Of a stretch of DNA of 24,024 bases, positions 16,415 through 22,647 are shown piece by piece. The translations under genes were made by a program, and so were the position numbers. Below the pieces are notes generated by a model. That model saw only the letters and a program-made list of their open reading frames with translations, was not told the origin of the DNA and searched no databases. This DNA comes from UBA6901 sp964355495. GTDB lineage: Bacteria > Pseudomonadota > Gammaproteobacteria > Acidiferrobacterales > UBA6901. The stretch spans positions 1 through 24,024 of the forward strand of contig CAYHES010000018.1 in the NCBI GenBank assembly GCA_964355495.1. The letters are read 5' to 3'. How positions within the stretch are numbered: position 1 is the first letter of the stretch; each line of letters starts with the position of its first letter.

Positions 16415-16577
16415 CAGTCGTGAGTCGCGAGTCCGGAGTCATGAGTCGAAAAACAACGGCTTCTGGTAACATGGTGTTGTCACGCTGGCTGGCGTGAACT
16501 CTTTTCGAGCCGAGCTGTCACCATGTCCTCTACTGCATCCGAGACTCACGACTCCGGACTCACGACTCGCGACTCTG
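16415..16577. repeat. Inverted GAGTCG-rich repeat overlapping the queE start
   Basis: Arms of about 33 bp at 16415-16448 and 16542-16577 are complementary at 29 of 33 positions and consist of iterated GACTC/GAGTC units. Between them is about 95 bp holding a smaller inverted pair, ACATGGTG (16469-16476) and CACCATGT (16519-16526), the latter containing the queE ATG. The right arm is translated as QueE residues 7-19. Confidence 0.85.
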
Positions 16578-17215
16578 GTCGTTTGCGCGTAAACGAGATC
16601 TTCTACTCCCTGCAGGGCGAGTCGCGCACCGTCGGTCTGCCCACGGTGTTTATCCGCCTCACCGGCTGTCCGCTGCGCTGCGGCTACTGCGATACGGAAT
16701 ACGCCTTTCACGAGGGCAGATGGATGACGGTCGCCGAAATTCTCACCCAGGTTGCCGGCTACCAGCCGCGCTACGTGACCGTGACCGGCGGCGAGCCGCT
16801 GGCGCAGCGCCCCTGCACCGAGCTGCTCGCGAGGCTGTGCGATGCCGGCTACGAGGTATCGCTCGAAACCAGCGGGGTGGTGGACATCGGCACGGTCGAC
16901 CCGCGCGTGTGCATGGTCATGGACGTGAAGACCCCGGGTTCCGGCGAGGCGGCGAAGAACGCGGCCGCCAACCTGAAATTCCTCAAGAAGACCGACCAGG
17001 TCAAGTTCGTGATTTGCGATCGCGCCGATTACGAATGGAGCCGCGAGCTCGTGAAGCGCGAGCGGCTCGCCGAGCGCTGCGAATTGCTGTTCTCGCCGGC
17101 CTGGGGCCGGGTCGAGCCCAAGGATCTTGCCGAGTGGGTGCTCGCCGACCGTCTGCCGGTGCGTGTGCAGGTCCAGCTCCACAAGCTGTTGTGGGGCGAG
17201 ACGCGGGGACACTGA
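16523..17215 (+). CDS. queE: 7-carboxy-7-deazaguanine synthase QueE (radical SAM)
   Basis: A 230-residue radical SAM enzyme that converts 6-carboxytetrahydropterin to 7-carboxy-7-deazaguanine in queuosine precursor synthesis. The 4Fe-4S ligands are Cys49, Cys53 and Cys56 (GCPLRCGYCDT). The core begins LRVNEIFYSLQGES, and TVTGGEPL follows as the SAM-binding glycine motif. The first about 20 residues (SSTASETHDSGLTTRDSG) are not family sequence; 7-19 are encoded by a repeat arm. ATG 16523 has no strong ribosome site. An in-frame TTG at 16583 would give the bare core but also lacks one. It is followed 2 bases later by queC. Confidence 0.94.
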   Translation: MSSTASETHDSGLTTRDSGRLRVNEIFYSLQGESRTVGLPTVFIRLTGCPLRCGYCDTEYAFHEGRWMTVAEILTQVAGYQPRYVTVTGGEPLAQRPCTELLARLCDAGYEVSLETSGVVDIGTVDPRVCMVMDVKTPGSGEAAKNAAANLKFLKKTDQVKFVICDRADYEWSRELVKRERLAERCELLFSPAWGRVEPKDLAEWVLADRLPVRVQVQLHKLLWGETRGH

Positions 17216-17217
17216 AC

Positions 17218-17907
17218 ATGCCACGCGCCGTGGTGCTCATATCCGGCGGTCTCGATTCGGCGACCGTGCTGGCGATTGCGCGCGAACGCGGTTGCGAGTG
17301 TTATGGCCTGAGCTTTGATTACGGCCAGCGCCACCGCATCGAGCTCGACGCCGCGCGGCGCGTGGCCGCAAGTCTCGGTGCCGCCGCACACAGGGTGGTG
17401 CCGCTCGACATCGGCTGGATGGGTGGCTCGGCGCTCACCGATACGCGCCTGAACGTGCCGCACCAGCCGAGCGCAGGCATTCCCATCACCTATGTGCCGG
17501 CGCGCAACACTATTTTCCTCTCCGTCGCCCTCGGCTGGGCCGAGGTGCTGAATGCGCGCGACATTTTCATCGGCGTAAATGCCGTGGATTACGCCGGTTA
17601 TCCTGATTGCCGGCCGGAATTCATCCAGGCGTTCCAGAATCTCGCCAACCTCGGTACACGTGCCGGGCTTGAAGGGCGCGGCTTCCGGGTGCACGCACCG
17701 CTCATCAGCCTGAGCAAGGCCGAGATCATTGCCACCGGCGTGCGGCTGGGCGTGGATTACGCGCTGACCCTGTCCTGCTACGAGCCAGACGCCGCCGGGC
17801 GGGCCTGCGGAACCTGCGATTCCTGCCGTGTGCGCGCCCAGGGCTTTGCCGCCGCCGGTATTCCCGACCCTACGCCTTATATGAGTGGCCGCCCGCCGGA
17901 CTCTTAG
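17218..17907 (+). CDS. queC: 7-cyano-7-deazaguanine synthase QueC
   Basis: A 229-residue ATP-dependent enzyme that turns 7-carboxy-7-deazaguanine, the QueE product, into preQ0 with ammonia. The PP-loop is SGGLDS at 9-14. The zinc site is formed by Cys187, Cys197, Cys200 and Cys203 (LSCYEP ... CGTCDSCRVR). FDYGQRH and YVPARNTIFLS are characteristic. The gene begins 2 bases after queE with GGGGA upstream, so the two steps are made together. The TAG stop at 17905-17907 forms the first bases of a repeat element, which may have set the C terminus. Confidence 0.96.
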   Translation: MPRAVVLISGGLDSATVLAIARERGCECYGLSFDYGQRHRIELDAARRVAASLGAAAHRVVPLDIGWMGGSALTDTRLNVPHQPSAGIPITYVPARNTIFLSVALGWAEVLNARDIFIGVNAVDYAGYPDCRPEFIQAFQNLANLGTRAGLEGRGFRVHAPLISLSKAEIIATGVRLGVDYALTLSCYEPDAAGRACGTCDSCRVRAQGFAAAGIPDPTPYMSGRPPDS

Positions 17908-18050
17908 CAGGCCGCTGAAGAACTCGCCGAAACATCGAATTCCGTCATTCCGGCGAAAGCCGGAATCCAGAATGTCGATGAAACCATTGATATTAAATCC
18001 TGGACACCGGCTTTCGCCGGTGTGACGAACACTTTTTCAGCAGCCTGTTA
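17905..18050. repeat. Nested inverted-repeat element at the queC stop codon
   Basis: The outer arms, TAGCAGGCCGCTGAA (17905-17919) and TTCAGCAGCCTGTTA (18036-18050), match as inverted repeats at 13 of 15 positions. Inside, 17943-18027 is the second copy of the CATTCCGGCGAAAGCCGG element (28-bp arms matching at 24 of 28). The total is 146 bp, MITE-like. The left arm includes the queC stop codon. Confidence 0.8.
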
Positions 18051-18114
18051 GGTGCCCGTGGTGCCAATGGAACAAACTGGGTAAAATTCGCCCAGTCTTA
18101 AAGTAGATTTTCAC

Positions 18115-18160
18115 CTACTCCCCCTCTCCCGCATCAGCGGGAGAGGGCAAGGGGTGAGGG
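18115..18160. repeat. CCCTCTCCCGC palindromic repeat upstream of the YeeE/YedE gene
   Basis: CCCTCTCCCGC (18122-18132) and GCGGGAGAGGG (18137-18147) form a perfect 11-bp stem with an ATCA loop, followed by GGGGTGAGGG. Same family as the elements near ruvC and ruvB and in hsdM. The rest of the 17908-18221 gap holds the nested element and a short CTGGG/CCCAG hairpin at about 18077-18095; no gene is visible. Confidence 0.85.
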
Positions 18161-18221
18161 CTTCCTTAACGGCAGGCTGAATCCATGGGACGCCTGCTGA
18201 CGTTCAATTTCCGGAGGATTT

Positions 18222-19418
18222 ATGGAGTTCACGATTCATCTTCAAGTACTGGGCCTGGTGTTTCTGGCGGCCATGATTTTGGGCGCCGTCGCCAACAAGA
18301 CCGACTTCTGCACCATGGGCGCCGTGTCCGACTGGGTGAACATGGGCGCCACTGGCCGGATGCGCGCTTGGCTGTTCGCCATGACCGTGGCGCTGCTCGG
18401 CGTGATGGTCCTCGAGGGCGCGGGCAAGCTGGCGCTGTCGGCCGACACCTTCCCGCCGTACCGTACCGGCAACTTCGCCTGGCTGCGCTACGTGCTGGGC
18501 GGTGTGATGTTCGGCGTCGGCATGACCCTCGGCTCGGGTTGCGGCAACAAGACCCTGGTCCGTATTGGCGGCGGCAACCTCAAGTCGGTGATTGTGCTGG
18601 TGATCGCCTCGACCGCGGCGTATTACATGCTGTGGGGCGATATCGGCGGCGTGGGCTTTTACGACAAGTTCTTCAATAGCTGGATCGCCCCGAGCACCAT
18701 CGACCTGTCCGCGCACGGCGTGGCCAGCCAGGAGCTGGGCGCGATCGTGGCCGGACTCACCGGCGCCGACGCCGCCAACCTGCACTTCCTCGTGGGCGGT
18801 ATTCTGGTCGTGCTGATGCTGGCGTTCATTTTCAAGTCCGCGGACTTCCGCGCCAGCTTCGACAACATCCTCAGCGGCCTGGTCGTGGGCCTGGTGGTGA
18901 TCGCCGGTTGGTATATCACCGGCGGCCCGCTGGGCGCAGAATGGAAAGATTACGCCGATCTCGCCACCGAGATCCCGAGCCGCGTGAACGTGCAGTCCTT
19001 CACGTTCATCAGCCCGATGGGCGATAGCGTACGTTACCTGCTGAGTCCCTCCAACCTCATGCTCATCAACTTCGGCGTGATGGCGCTCACCGGCGTGATC
19101 GTCGGCTCGTTCCTGTATGCCGTGCTGTTCCGCAAATTCCGCATCGAGTGGTTCGCCTCCGGCAGCGATTTTGTGAACCATGCCGTGGGCGGCGTGCTCA
19201 TGGGCATCGGCGGCGTGCTGTCCATGGGCTGCACTATCGGCCAGGCGGTCACCGGCGTCTCGACGCTGGCGCTCGGCTCGATTCTGACCTTCGTGGCGAT
19301 CGTGTTCGGCAGCGCCCTCACCATGAAGGTCCAGTACTACCAAATGGACGAACAGGGCTTCTTCAGCGCGCTGCGCTCGGCGCTCGCCGACCTGCGCCTG
19401 CTGCCGCGCAAGGTATAA
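18222..19418 (+). CDS. YeeE/YedE family (TsuA-like) sulfur-compound transporter
   Basis: A 398-residue polytopic inner-membrane protein made of two similar halves. Its conserved cysteines are Cys30 in DFCTMG, Cys107 in GSGCGNKT and Cys337 in SMGCTIGQ, the pattern of YeeE/TsuA, where such cysteines pass thiosulfate through the membrane. YedE relatives are linked to selenium metabolism, so thiosulfate, another sulfur anion or selenium compounds are possible substrates. The start at 18222 has a strong CGGAGG site about 9 bases upstream. No TusA/YeeD partner gene lies in the window: downstream is a terminator and a tRNA, so it is a single-gene unit. Family is certain, substrate inferred. Confidence 0.88.
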   Translation: MEFTIHLQVLGLVFLAAMILGAVANKTDFCTMGAVSDWVNMGATGRMRAWLFAMTVALLGVMVLEGAGKLALSADTFPPYRTGNFAWLRYVLGGVMFGVGMTLGSGCGNKTLVRIGGGNLKSVIVLVIASTAAYYMLWGDIGGVGFYDKFFNSWIAPSTIDLSAHGVASQELGAIVAGLTGADAANLHFLVGGILVVLMLAFIFKSADFRASFDNILSGLVVGLVVIAGWYITGGPLGAEWKDYADLATEIPSRVNVQSFTFISPMGDSVRYLLSPSNLMLINFGVMALTGVIVGSFLYAVLFRKFRIEWFASGSDFVNHAVGGVLMGIGGVLSMGCTIGQAVTGVSTLALGSILTFVAIVFGSALTMKVQYYQMDEQGFFSALRSALADLRLLPRKV

Positions 19419-19436
19419 TAATTGTCCTGTGACCAC

Positions 19437-19465
19437 AAAGGCCCGCTCCGGCGGGCCTTTGTTTT
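19437..19465 (+). terminator. Rho-independent terminator
   Basis: AAAGGCCCGC (19437-19446), loop TCCG, GCGGGCCTTT (19451-19460), then GTTTT. A perfect 10-bp GC-rich stem with a T run, 18 bases after the transporter stop codon. Confidence 0.93.
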
Positions 19466-19477
19466 CAGGCGCTTTCA

Positions 19478-19506
19478 TTGACAGTCCCGAGGCCGCTCCG
19501 GATAAT
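19478..19506 (+). promoter_or_regulatory. Sigma70-type promoter of tRNA-Lys
   Basis: TTGACA at 19478-19483, a 17-bp spacer, then GATAAT at 19501-19506, followed by a GC-rich stretch as in stringently controlled stable-RNA promoters. The tRNA begins 33 bases after the -10 box. Confidence 0.82.
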
Positions 19507-19539
19507 GCCGCCTCCTGCCCAGTCCCTGTACCCCATCGC

Positions 19540-19615
19540 GGGCCGTTAGCTCAGTCGGTAGAGCAGCTGGCTTTTAACCAGTTGGTCGCAAGTTCGAATC
19601 TTGCACGGCCCACCA
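19540..19615 (+). tRNA. tRNA-Lys (anticodon TTT)
   Basis: A complete 76-base tRNA with encoded CCA. Acceptor stem GGGCCGT pairs with ACGGCCC, the D arm is GCTCAGTCGGTAGAGC, the anticodon loop CTTTTAA is closed by CTGG/CCAG, and the T arm is GCAAGTTCGAATCTTGC. The 3' half from 19571 onward recurs at 22002-22046, making this gene the probable target of an integrated element. Confidence 0.97.
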
Positions 19616-19943
19616 TTTTCATTCAAAGAGTTACAGCGTTTTCCCTCTTCGCTTGTTTGGTGCGCGTAGCCGGATCGTAAGCCACGACCTTCTCGTTCTC
19701 AGCTTCGACGACATGTAAATTTCGTGAATTTCGGATTGACGGTTAATCGGCAGCTCTCAACAGACGCACCCGCGCGCAGCATCAGTCAGATGGTTCGGGC
19801 CAGCGATGGCGGCGCAGATAACCCAGCGCTTCTGTGCCCATGCCCGCCGAGATAGTGGGTAACCCCTTTTTTCTCTTCTCGTGCGTTTATCCAGGTGTAA
19901 TCGGGAGGCTCGGCCTACCCGAACAAACCGGAGGAGAGGGCGC
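19616..19943. other. 328-bp non-coding stretch after tRNA-Lys
   Basis: No convincing gene on either strand. At 19902-19921 an imperfect hairpin (CGGGAGGC, loop, GCCTACCCG) sits 22 bases before the ATG of the next small gene. A T-rich run (CCCCTTTTTTCTCTTC) lies at about 19863-19880. The rest shows nothing I can name. Confidence 0.4.
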
Positions 19944-20087
19944 ATGAAACGGTTGCAGACCAACACGCACAAGACCCTGTTGGGCGCCTTGACCACGCTG
20001 TTCGTGCTGCTGGCGGGAGTGGATACGGTATCCGCCTGCCACCAGAACCCGTGTCCGCCGTTCTGCGAAGGGAAGCGGTGCCAGTAG
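19944..20087 (+). CDS. Small exported cysteine-rich protein (47 residues)
   Basis: I do not recognise a family. The start at 19944 has GGAGGAGAGGG close upstream. Residues 1-31 look like a signal peptide: KRLQ, a Leu/Val-rich core, then TVSA. The predicted mature peptide is only about 16 residues and holds four cysteines (CHQNPCPPFCEGKRCQ), all able to pair in disulfides or bind metal. It could be a tiny secreted peptide or, if uncleaved, a membrane-anchored one. It lies first in a row of small genes behind tRNA-Lys. Confidence 0.55.
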   Translation: MKRLQTNTHKTLLGALTTLFVLLAGVDTVSACHQNPCPPFCEGKRCQ

Positions 20088-20127
20088 GTTTCGGATCAAC
20101 AGCAACTCAACAATGAGAAGAAATCCC

Positions 20128-20268
20128 ATGAATAAGCCGATTCTTGGCTTGATGGTTGTATCGTCCACCGTCCAATCTGGCGGTGTCGAGGCGGTGCAGT
20201 GGCCACGATTTGCGCCTATATTAAGTAAGTGCTTGCCAGGGGTTCCAAACCCCACAGGTTGCCCATGA
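20128..20268 (+). CDS. Possible small ORF (46 residues) overlapping the next gene
   Basis: ATG at 20128 with GAGAAG 7 bases upstream, ending in a TGA at 20266-20268 that overlaps the next ATG at 20265 (ATGA). The N terminus MNKPILGLMVVSSTVQSGGVEA is mildly hydrophobic; the rest is unremarkable, with two cysteines and a Pro-rich end. No family was recognised. The ATGA overlap and ribosome site are the only arguments that it is real; it could serve to couple translation to the next gene. Confidence 0.35.
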   Translation: MNKPILGLMVVSSTVQSGGVEAVQWPRFAPILSKCLPGVPNPTGCP

Positions 20269-20804
20269 AATCGAGCGCCCGTATGGTTTTCGCGCTTATT
20301 GCCTGCGCCGTTACCACACTAGCAGAAGCGACGGCACAGATATCGGACCAGATCATGATCGACGGCCAAACTGAAATGCTGTTTAGCGAACCGCTGCAGC
20401 CGGCCATGCGGGTTGATCCCGCATTGCAGCACAACCTGATGAGTCGTATGAAGGGCAGATGCACCGCATCGTGGCGCGGGTACGCCGCCGCCTGGGAAAT
20501 CCGTGCGAACGAGCTCTATCTGGTCACGGTGCAAGTTGACCCCTGCTCCGGCCGCAAGGAGGTACCGCTGGCGGAGCTGTTCCCCGGCGCTACCGGTCCC
20601 GTCAAGGCGACGTGGTTTAGCGGCACGTTGATGATCCCGCAAGGCAAGCAAATCGAATATGTGCATATGGGATACGAATCGCGTTATGAGCGTTACCTGT
20701 TCTTGGAGATCGACAAGGGTAACGTGCTAAACAGTACGCTTACATCCGGCCCGCCAAAATCCGGATTGCCCAAACCGGCACGCCTGCCCAGTAACAACGA
20801 GTGA
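20265..20804 (+). CDS. Exported protein of unknown function (179 residues)
   Basis: A predicted signal peptide covers about residues 1-24 (KSSARMVFALIACAVTTLAEATA). The mature part has two cysteines, Cys66 (GRCTASWRGY) and Cys94 (VDPCSG), that could form a disulfide, and well-formed alternating segments such as WEIRANELYLVTVQV and ATWFSGTLMIPQGK followed by YVHMGYES. This reads like a compact beta-rich periplasmic domain. I have the impression of similar hypothetical proteins in other gammaproteobacteria but cannot name a family. The ATG at 20265 overlaps the preceding small ORF's stop. The C-terminal 25 residues are Pro/Ser-rich. Confidence 0.72.
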   Translation: MKSSARMVFALIACAVTTLAEATAQISDQIMIDGQTEMLFSEPLQPAMRVDPALQHNLMSRMKGRCTASWRGYAAAWEIRANELYLVTVQVDPCSGRKEVPLAELFPGATGPVKATWFSGTLMIPQGKQIEYVHMGYESRYERYLFLEIDKGNVLNSTLTSGPPKSGLPKPARLPSNNE

Positions 20805-20834
20805 CTGCAGAATTTAGACATTAAGACAAGCAAG

Positions 20835-20851
20835 GGCGGGCGACACCCGCC
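20835..20851 (+). other. Short GC hairpin in the gap before the 101-residue gene
   Basis: GGCGGG, loop CGACA, CCCGCC: a perfect 6-bp GC stem in the 75-bp gap, 28 bases before the next ATG. There is no T run after it, so it is not a classical terminator; it may be an mRNA-processing or attenuating structure. Confidence 0.3.
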
Positions 20852-20879
20852 GATTACTGCATAACCGAGGAGGTAAATC

Positions 20880-21185
20880 ATGAAGCGCTTGACTCATTTA
20901 CTGTTCGCCGTCGTCTTGGCCGTTTGCATGCAACCGGTGCGGGCGGACTATGAGGACAACTGGGGCGACCAGAGGATGTTCGGGGAAGATTCAGATTTGT
21001 CGTGGCAATATCTAATGGGCGATGTGCGCATGGATATCGGCCGGATCAAGGATGTTTATTGGGCCGAGGCATGGCGCGACGGAAAAGAGACTGGTGTGAT
21101 GCTGAGGTATATCTACGCCGAGCCTGTGAGTCCGCCGGAATTGCCTGCAGTGATTATTTCCGGTAGTGGTAGCGGCACGAAATGA
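20880..21185 (+). CDS. Small exported protein of unknown function (101 residues)
   Basis: A strong ribosome site (GAGGAGG) precedes the ATG at 20880. A signal peptide of about 22 residues ends PVRA. The mature protein is acidic and rich in Trp, Asp and Tyr at its start (DYEDNWGDQRMFGEDSDLSW) and ends in a Gly/Ser tail. No family recognised. The last 32 bases overlap the 3' end of yoeB on the other strand. Confidence 0.65.
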   Translation: MKRLTHLLFAVVLAVCMQPVRADYEDNWGDQRMFGEDSDLSWQYLMGDVRMDIGRIKDVYWAEAWRDGKETGVMLRYIYAEPVSPPELPAVIISGSGSGTK

Positions 21186-21414
21186 CGTGCACGGCCTTTC
21201 CGGCTACCTTGTATACTAGACGGTGTTCCTGAGTGATGCGGCGCGACCAATACCCCGATAACTCCCCGCGCAGCGGTTCCGGTTTGCCGATACCACGGAA
21301 CGGGTCTGACTCGATGGCCTCAACCAAACGGTTGATGCGTTTGAACACCGGCCGGTTCTCACTGCGCCAGCGCAGATAATCCGCCCAGGCATCATCCGTC
21401 CAGCGCGCGGTCAC
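21154..21414 (-). CDS. yoeB: YoeB-type mRNA interferase toxin
   Basis: An 86-residue toxin of the RelE superfamily, Txe/YoeB branch, which cleaves mRNA in the ribosomal A site. The expected catalytic residues fall at the same numbers as in E. coli YoeB: Glu46 (GKPEPLRG), Arg65 (TQEHRLVYK) and His83 (CRYHYRK). The N terminus reads WTDDAWADYLRW as in the family. The start is GTG at 21414, overlapping the antitoxin stop by four bases, the usual coupling. The gene seems intact and active. Its 3' end overlaps the convergent 101-residue gene by 32 bases. Confidence 0.95.
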   Translation of the reverse strand: MTARWTDDAWADYLRWRSENRPVFKRINRLVEAIESDPFRGIGKPEPLRGELSGYWSRRITQEHRLVYKVAGKAVHVISCRYHYRK

Positions 21415-21662
21415 TTAAGCAGCTTCCTCCGGCGGGTTTTTCCGGCCTTCACCTGCGCGACCCCGCGCCGCAAGTGCGCGGCATTAGCGGGGCTTCGCAT
21501 CAGATAGGCGGTCTCCTGCCAAGACTCAAAGTCTTCGAGCGAGATCAACACCGCTGGCGTTCCCTTCTGGCGGGTGATGAGAATCGGCGCGTGGTCTTCG
21601 GTCACCTGATCGATGGCCTTGGCCAGATTGTTGCGGATAGCAGAGTAGGAAAGCGTTTTCAT
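21411..21662 (-). CDS. yefM: YefM/Phd-type antitoxin
   Basis: An 83-residue antitoxin, the same length as E. coli YefM. The N-terminal Phd/YefM fold, MKTLSYSAIRNNLAKAIDQV, binds DNA; the middle ITRQKGTPAVLISLEDFESWQET is typical; the basic C-terminal part wraps the toxin. It precedes and overlaps yoeB. The ribosome site is weak (GGGTGA). Upstream is a promoter overlapped by two TGTACA-core palindromes, so autorepression by the complex is expected. Confidence 0.95.
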   Translation of the reverse strand: MKTLSYSAIRNNLAKAIDQVTEDHAPILITRQKGTPAVLISLEDFESWQETAYLMRSPANAAHLRRGVAQVKAGKTRRRKLLK

Positions 21663-21686
21663 GGGTTCACCCGGCGGCTGGTTGCC

Positions 21687-21726
21687 TTGTACAAGTAATT
21701 GTACAACACTGCCGTCAAAACGTCAG
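21687..21726 (-). promoter_or_regulatory. yefM-yoeB promoter and twin TGTACA operator
   Basis: On the minus strand a -35-like CTGACG (21726-21721) is 17 bp from a -10 TACAAT (21703-21698). Overlapping the -10 are two perfect TTGTACAA palindromes, 21687-21694 and 21699-21706, with centres 12 bp apart. The E. coli yefM operator is known to use two palindromes with TGTACA cores, so this is very probably the YefM binding site. Confidence 0.85.
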
Positions 21727-22001
21727 CCGCCCTGCATGTCTTTTTCCGGCCAGTCGAGCCGGCGCGGATTGAAATGGAGATTGCGTCCACAATGTCACCC
21801 CGGTCCAATCGGCCGGGTGTTGATGGAGGTAACCTTGATAGGTGATCGTTTTCCAGTCGCGACATAACCAAGAAGTAGCGTAGCCAAATCGTAACTGCGC
21901 TAGCTGAGAATACCTGTATTTACGGCTTTCTGAGATTTCGTACCAAACAATGCGGGCGTTGCAGGTATTGATTTAACAAAGGGATTTATCAGTATCCCTG
22001 C
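21727..22001. other. Non-coding stretch upstream of yefM up to the tRNA fragment
   Basis: No gene is supported. AATACCTG (about 21909) and CAGGTATT (about 21962) are complementary at a distance, and AGGGAT/ATCCCT (21980-21999) forms a hairpin directly against the tRNA-Lys fragment. These may be remnants of an element end. Confidence 0.4.
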
Positions 22002-22046
22002 CTTTTAACCAGTTGGTCGCGTGTTCGAATCACGCACGGCCCACCA
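22002..22046 (+). pseudogene. tRNA-Lys 3' half (likely attachment-site copy)
   Basis: CTTTTAACCAGTTGGTCGC matches the intact tRNA-Lys from 19571 exactly. The T loop and acceptor 3' side with CCA also match. The T stem differs by paired changes: AAG/CTT in the intact gene, GTG/CAC here. Similarity continues weakly past the CCA to an AGAGTTACA/TGAGTTACA stretch. The 5' half of a tRNA is absent, so it is not a functional gene. Confidence 0.88.
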
Positions 22047-22331
22047 TTTATCAATGAGTTACATCATTCAATATCGGCGAACTGTCTAATTCGTCTCATT
22101 AGCTGTCTAATATTTTCTGTTTTTTGCGTGCCGTGCCGTAGCTGCACTCAGCTTTGCATTCGGCACACGCGTTTTCCGTATGCCGGATGCGATAACAACT
22201 AGGGTGATATCCCGCCCGATGGGAGTGATCTGTCCTCTTCCCGGGAGGCCCGTATTTCCGGCGCGTAAGCGTAGCCTCCAAGCGCCAAATTTGAACCCGG
22301 AGTGAGCAATTCCAAGGGTGAGTCGCCCGCA
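22047..22331. other. Non-coding stretch between the tRNA fragment and the vapB operator
   Basis: CTGTCTAAT occurs twice, near 22082 and 22102. No ORF with family features or a good start was found on either strand. Confidence 0.35.
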
Positions 22332-22361
22332 GCAACCCTATGGTTGCGAAGTGCAACCATA
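22332..22361 (+). promoter_or_regulatory. Probable operator of the ribbon-helix-helix antitoxin
   Basis: Three alternating half-sites, GCAACC (22332-22337), GGTTGC (22342-22347) and GCAACC (22353-22358). The last two lie in a perfect inverted repeat with 9-bp arms (TATGGTTGC/GCAACCATA, 22339-22361) around GAAGT. The site is 38 bases before the antitoxin ATG, where an autoregulatory complex would bind. Confidence 0.65.
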
Positions 22362-22398
22362 CTCAGCTAGACTCAGCGTAGGTAAAGAGGAGACCGAT

Positions 22399-22647
22399 AT
22401 GGCCATCTTGCACGTGCGTAATATCCCCGAGAAGCTCTACAAGCGCATCCAGAAGCTCGCGGAAGAAGAGAATCGCTCGGTAACTGCCGAAGTCATCCAG
22501 CTTCTCAATCAAGGCCTTCAGGCGCGCGAGGCGCGTCGGGGTGCGGCCGCGATCATCGAGCGCATCCGGCAGCGGGCGCGGAAGATCGAGCTGCCCCGTG
22601 GCTGGAAGGATTCGGCCGAACTGCTCCGCGAGGACCGCAGCCGGTGA
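22399..22647 (+). CDS. VapB/FitA-like ribbon-helix-helix antitoxin
   Basis: An 82-residue protein. The N terminus AILHVRNIPEKLYKRIQKLAEEENRSVTAEVIQLL is a classic ribbon-helix-helix DNA-binding fold of the FitA type; the rest is the toxin-binding tail. AGAGGAGA lies 5 bases before the ATG at 22399; the longer ORF from 22318 begins in the operator region and is not used. Its stop overlaps the toxin start (GTGA). Confidence 0.9.
   Translation: MAILHVRNIPEKLYKRIQKLAEEENRSVTAEVIQLLNQGLQAREARRGAAAIIERIRQRARKIELPRGWKDSAELLREDRSR

Larger units (their letters stand above)
19571..22046. mobile_element. Possible tRNA-Lys-targeted island without visible integrase
   Basis: The segment is bounded by the 3' half of the intact tRNA-Lys and a second 45-base copy of that half. 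Between them the base composition looks less GC-rich than the backbone, and the genes are accessory: three or four small unknown proteins, mostly exported, and yefM-yoeB. No integrase, transposase or excisionase gene is visible, so it is either a decayed element, a passenger left after deletion, or one segment of a larger island that continues past 22046. Confidence 0.5.

Noticed and set aside
16412..16522. preQ1 riboswitch upstream of queE
   Set aside because: The gap is occupied by an inverted repeat and a small inner palindrome; I could not find the conserved preQ1 aptamer core.
21659..21871. 70-residue minus-strand ORF upstream of yefM
   Set aside because: It runs over the yefM promoter and operator, has no ribosome site and no family features.
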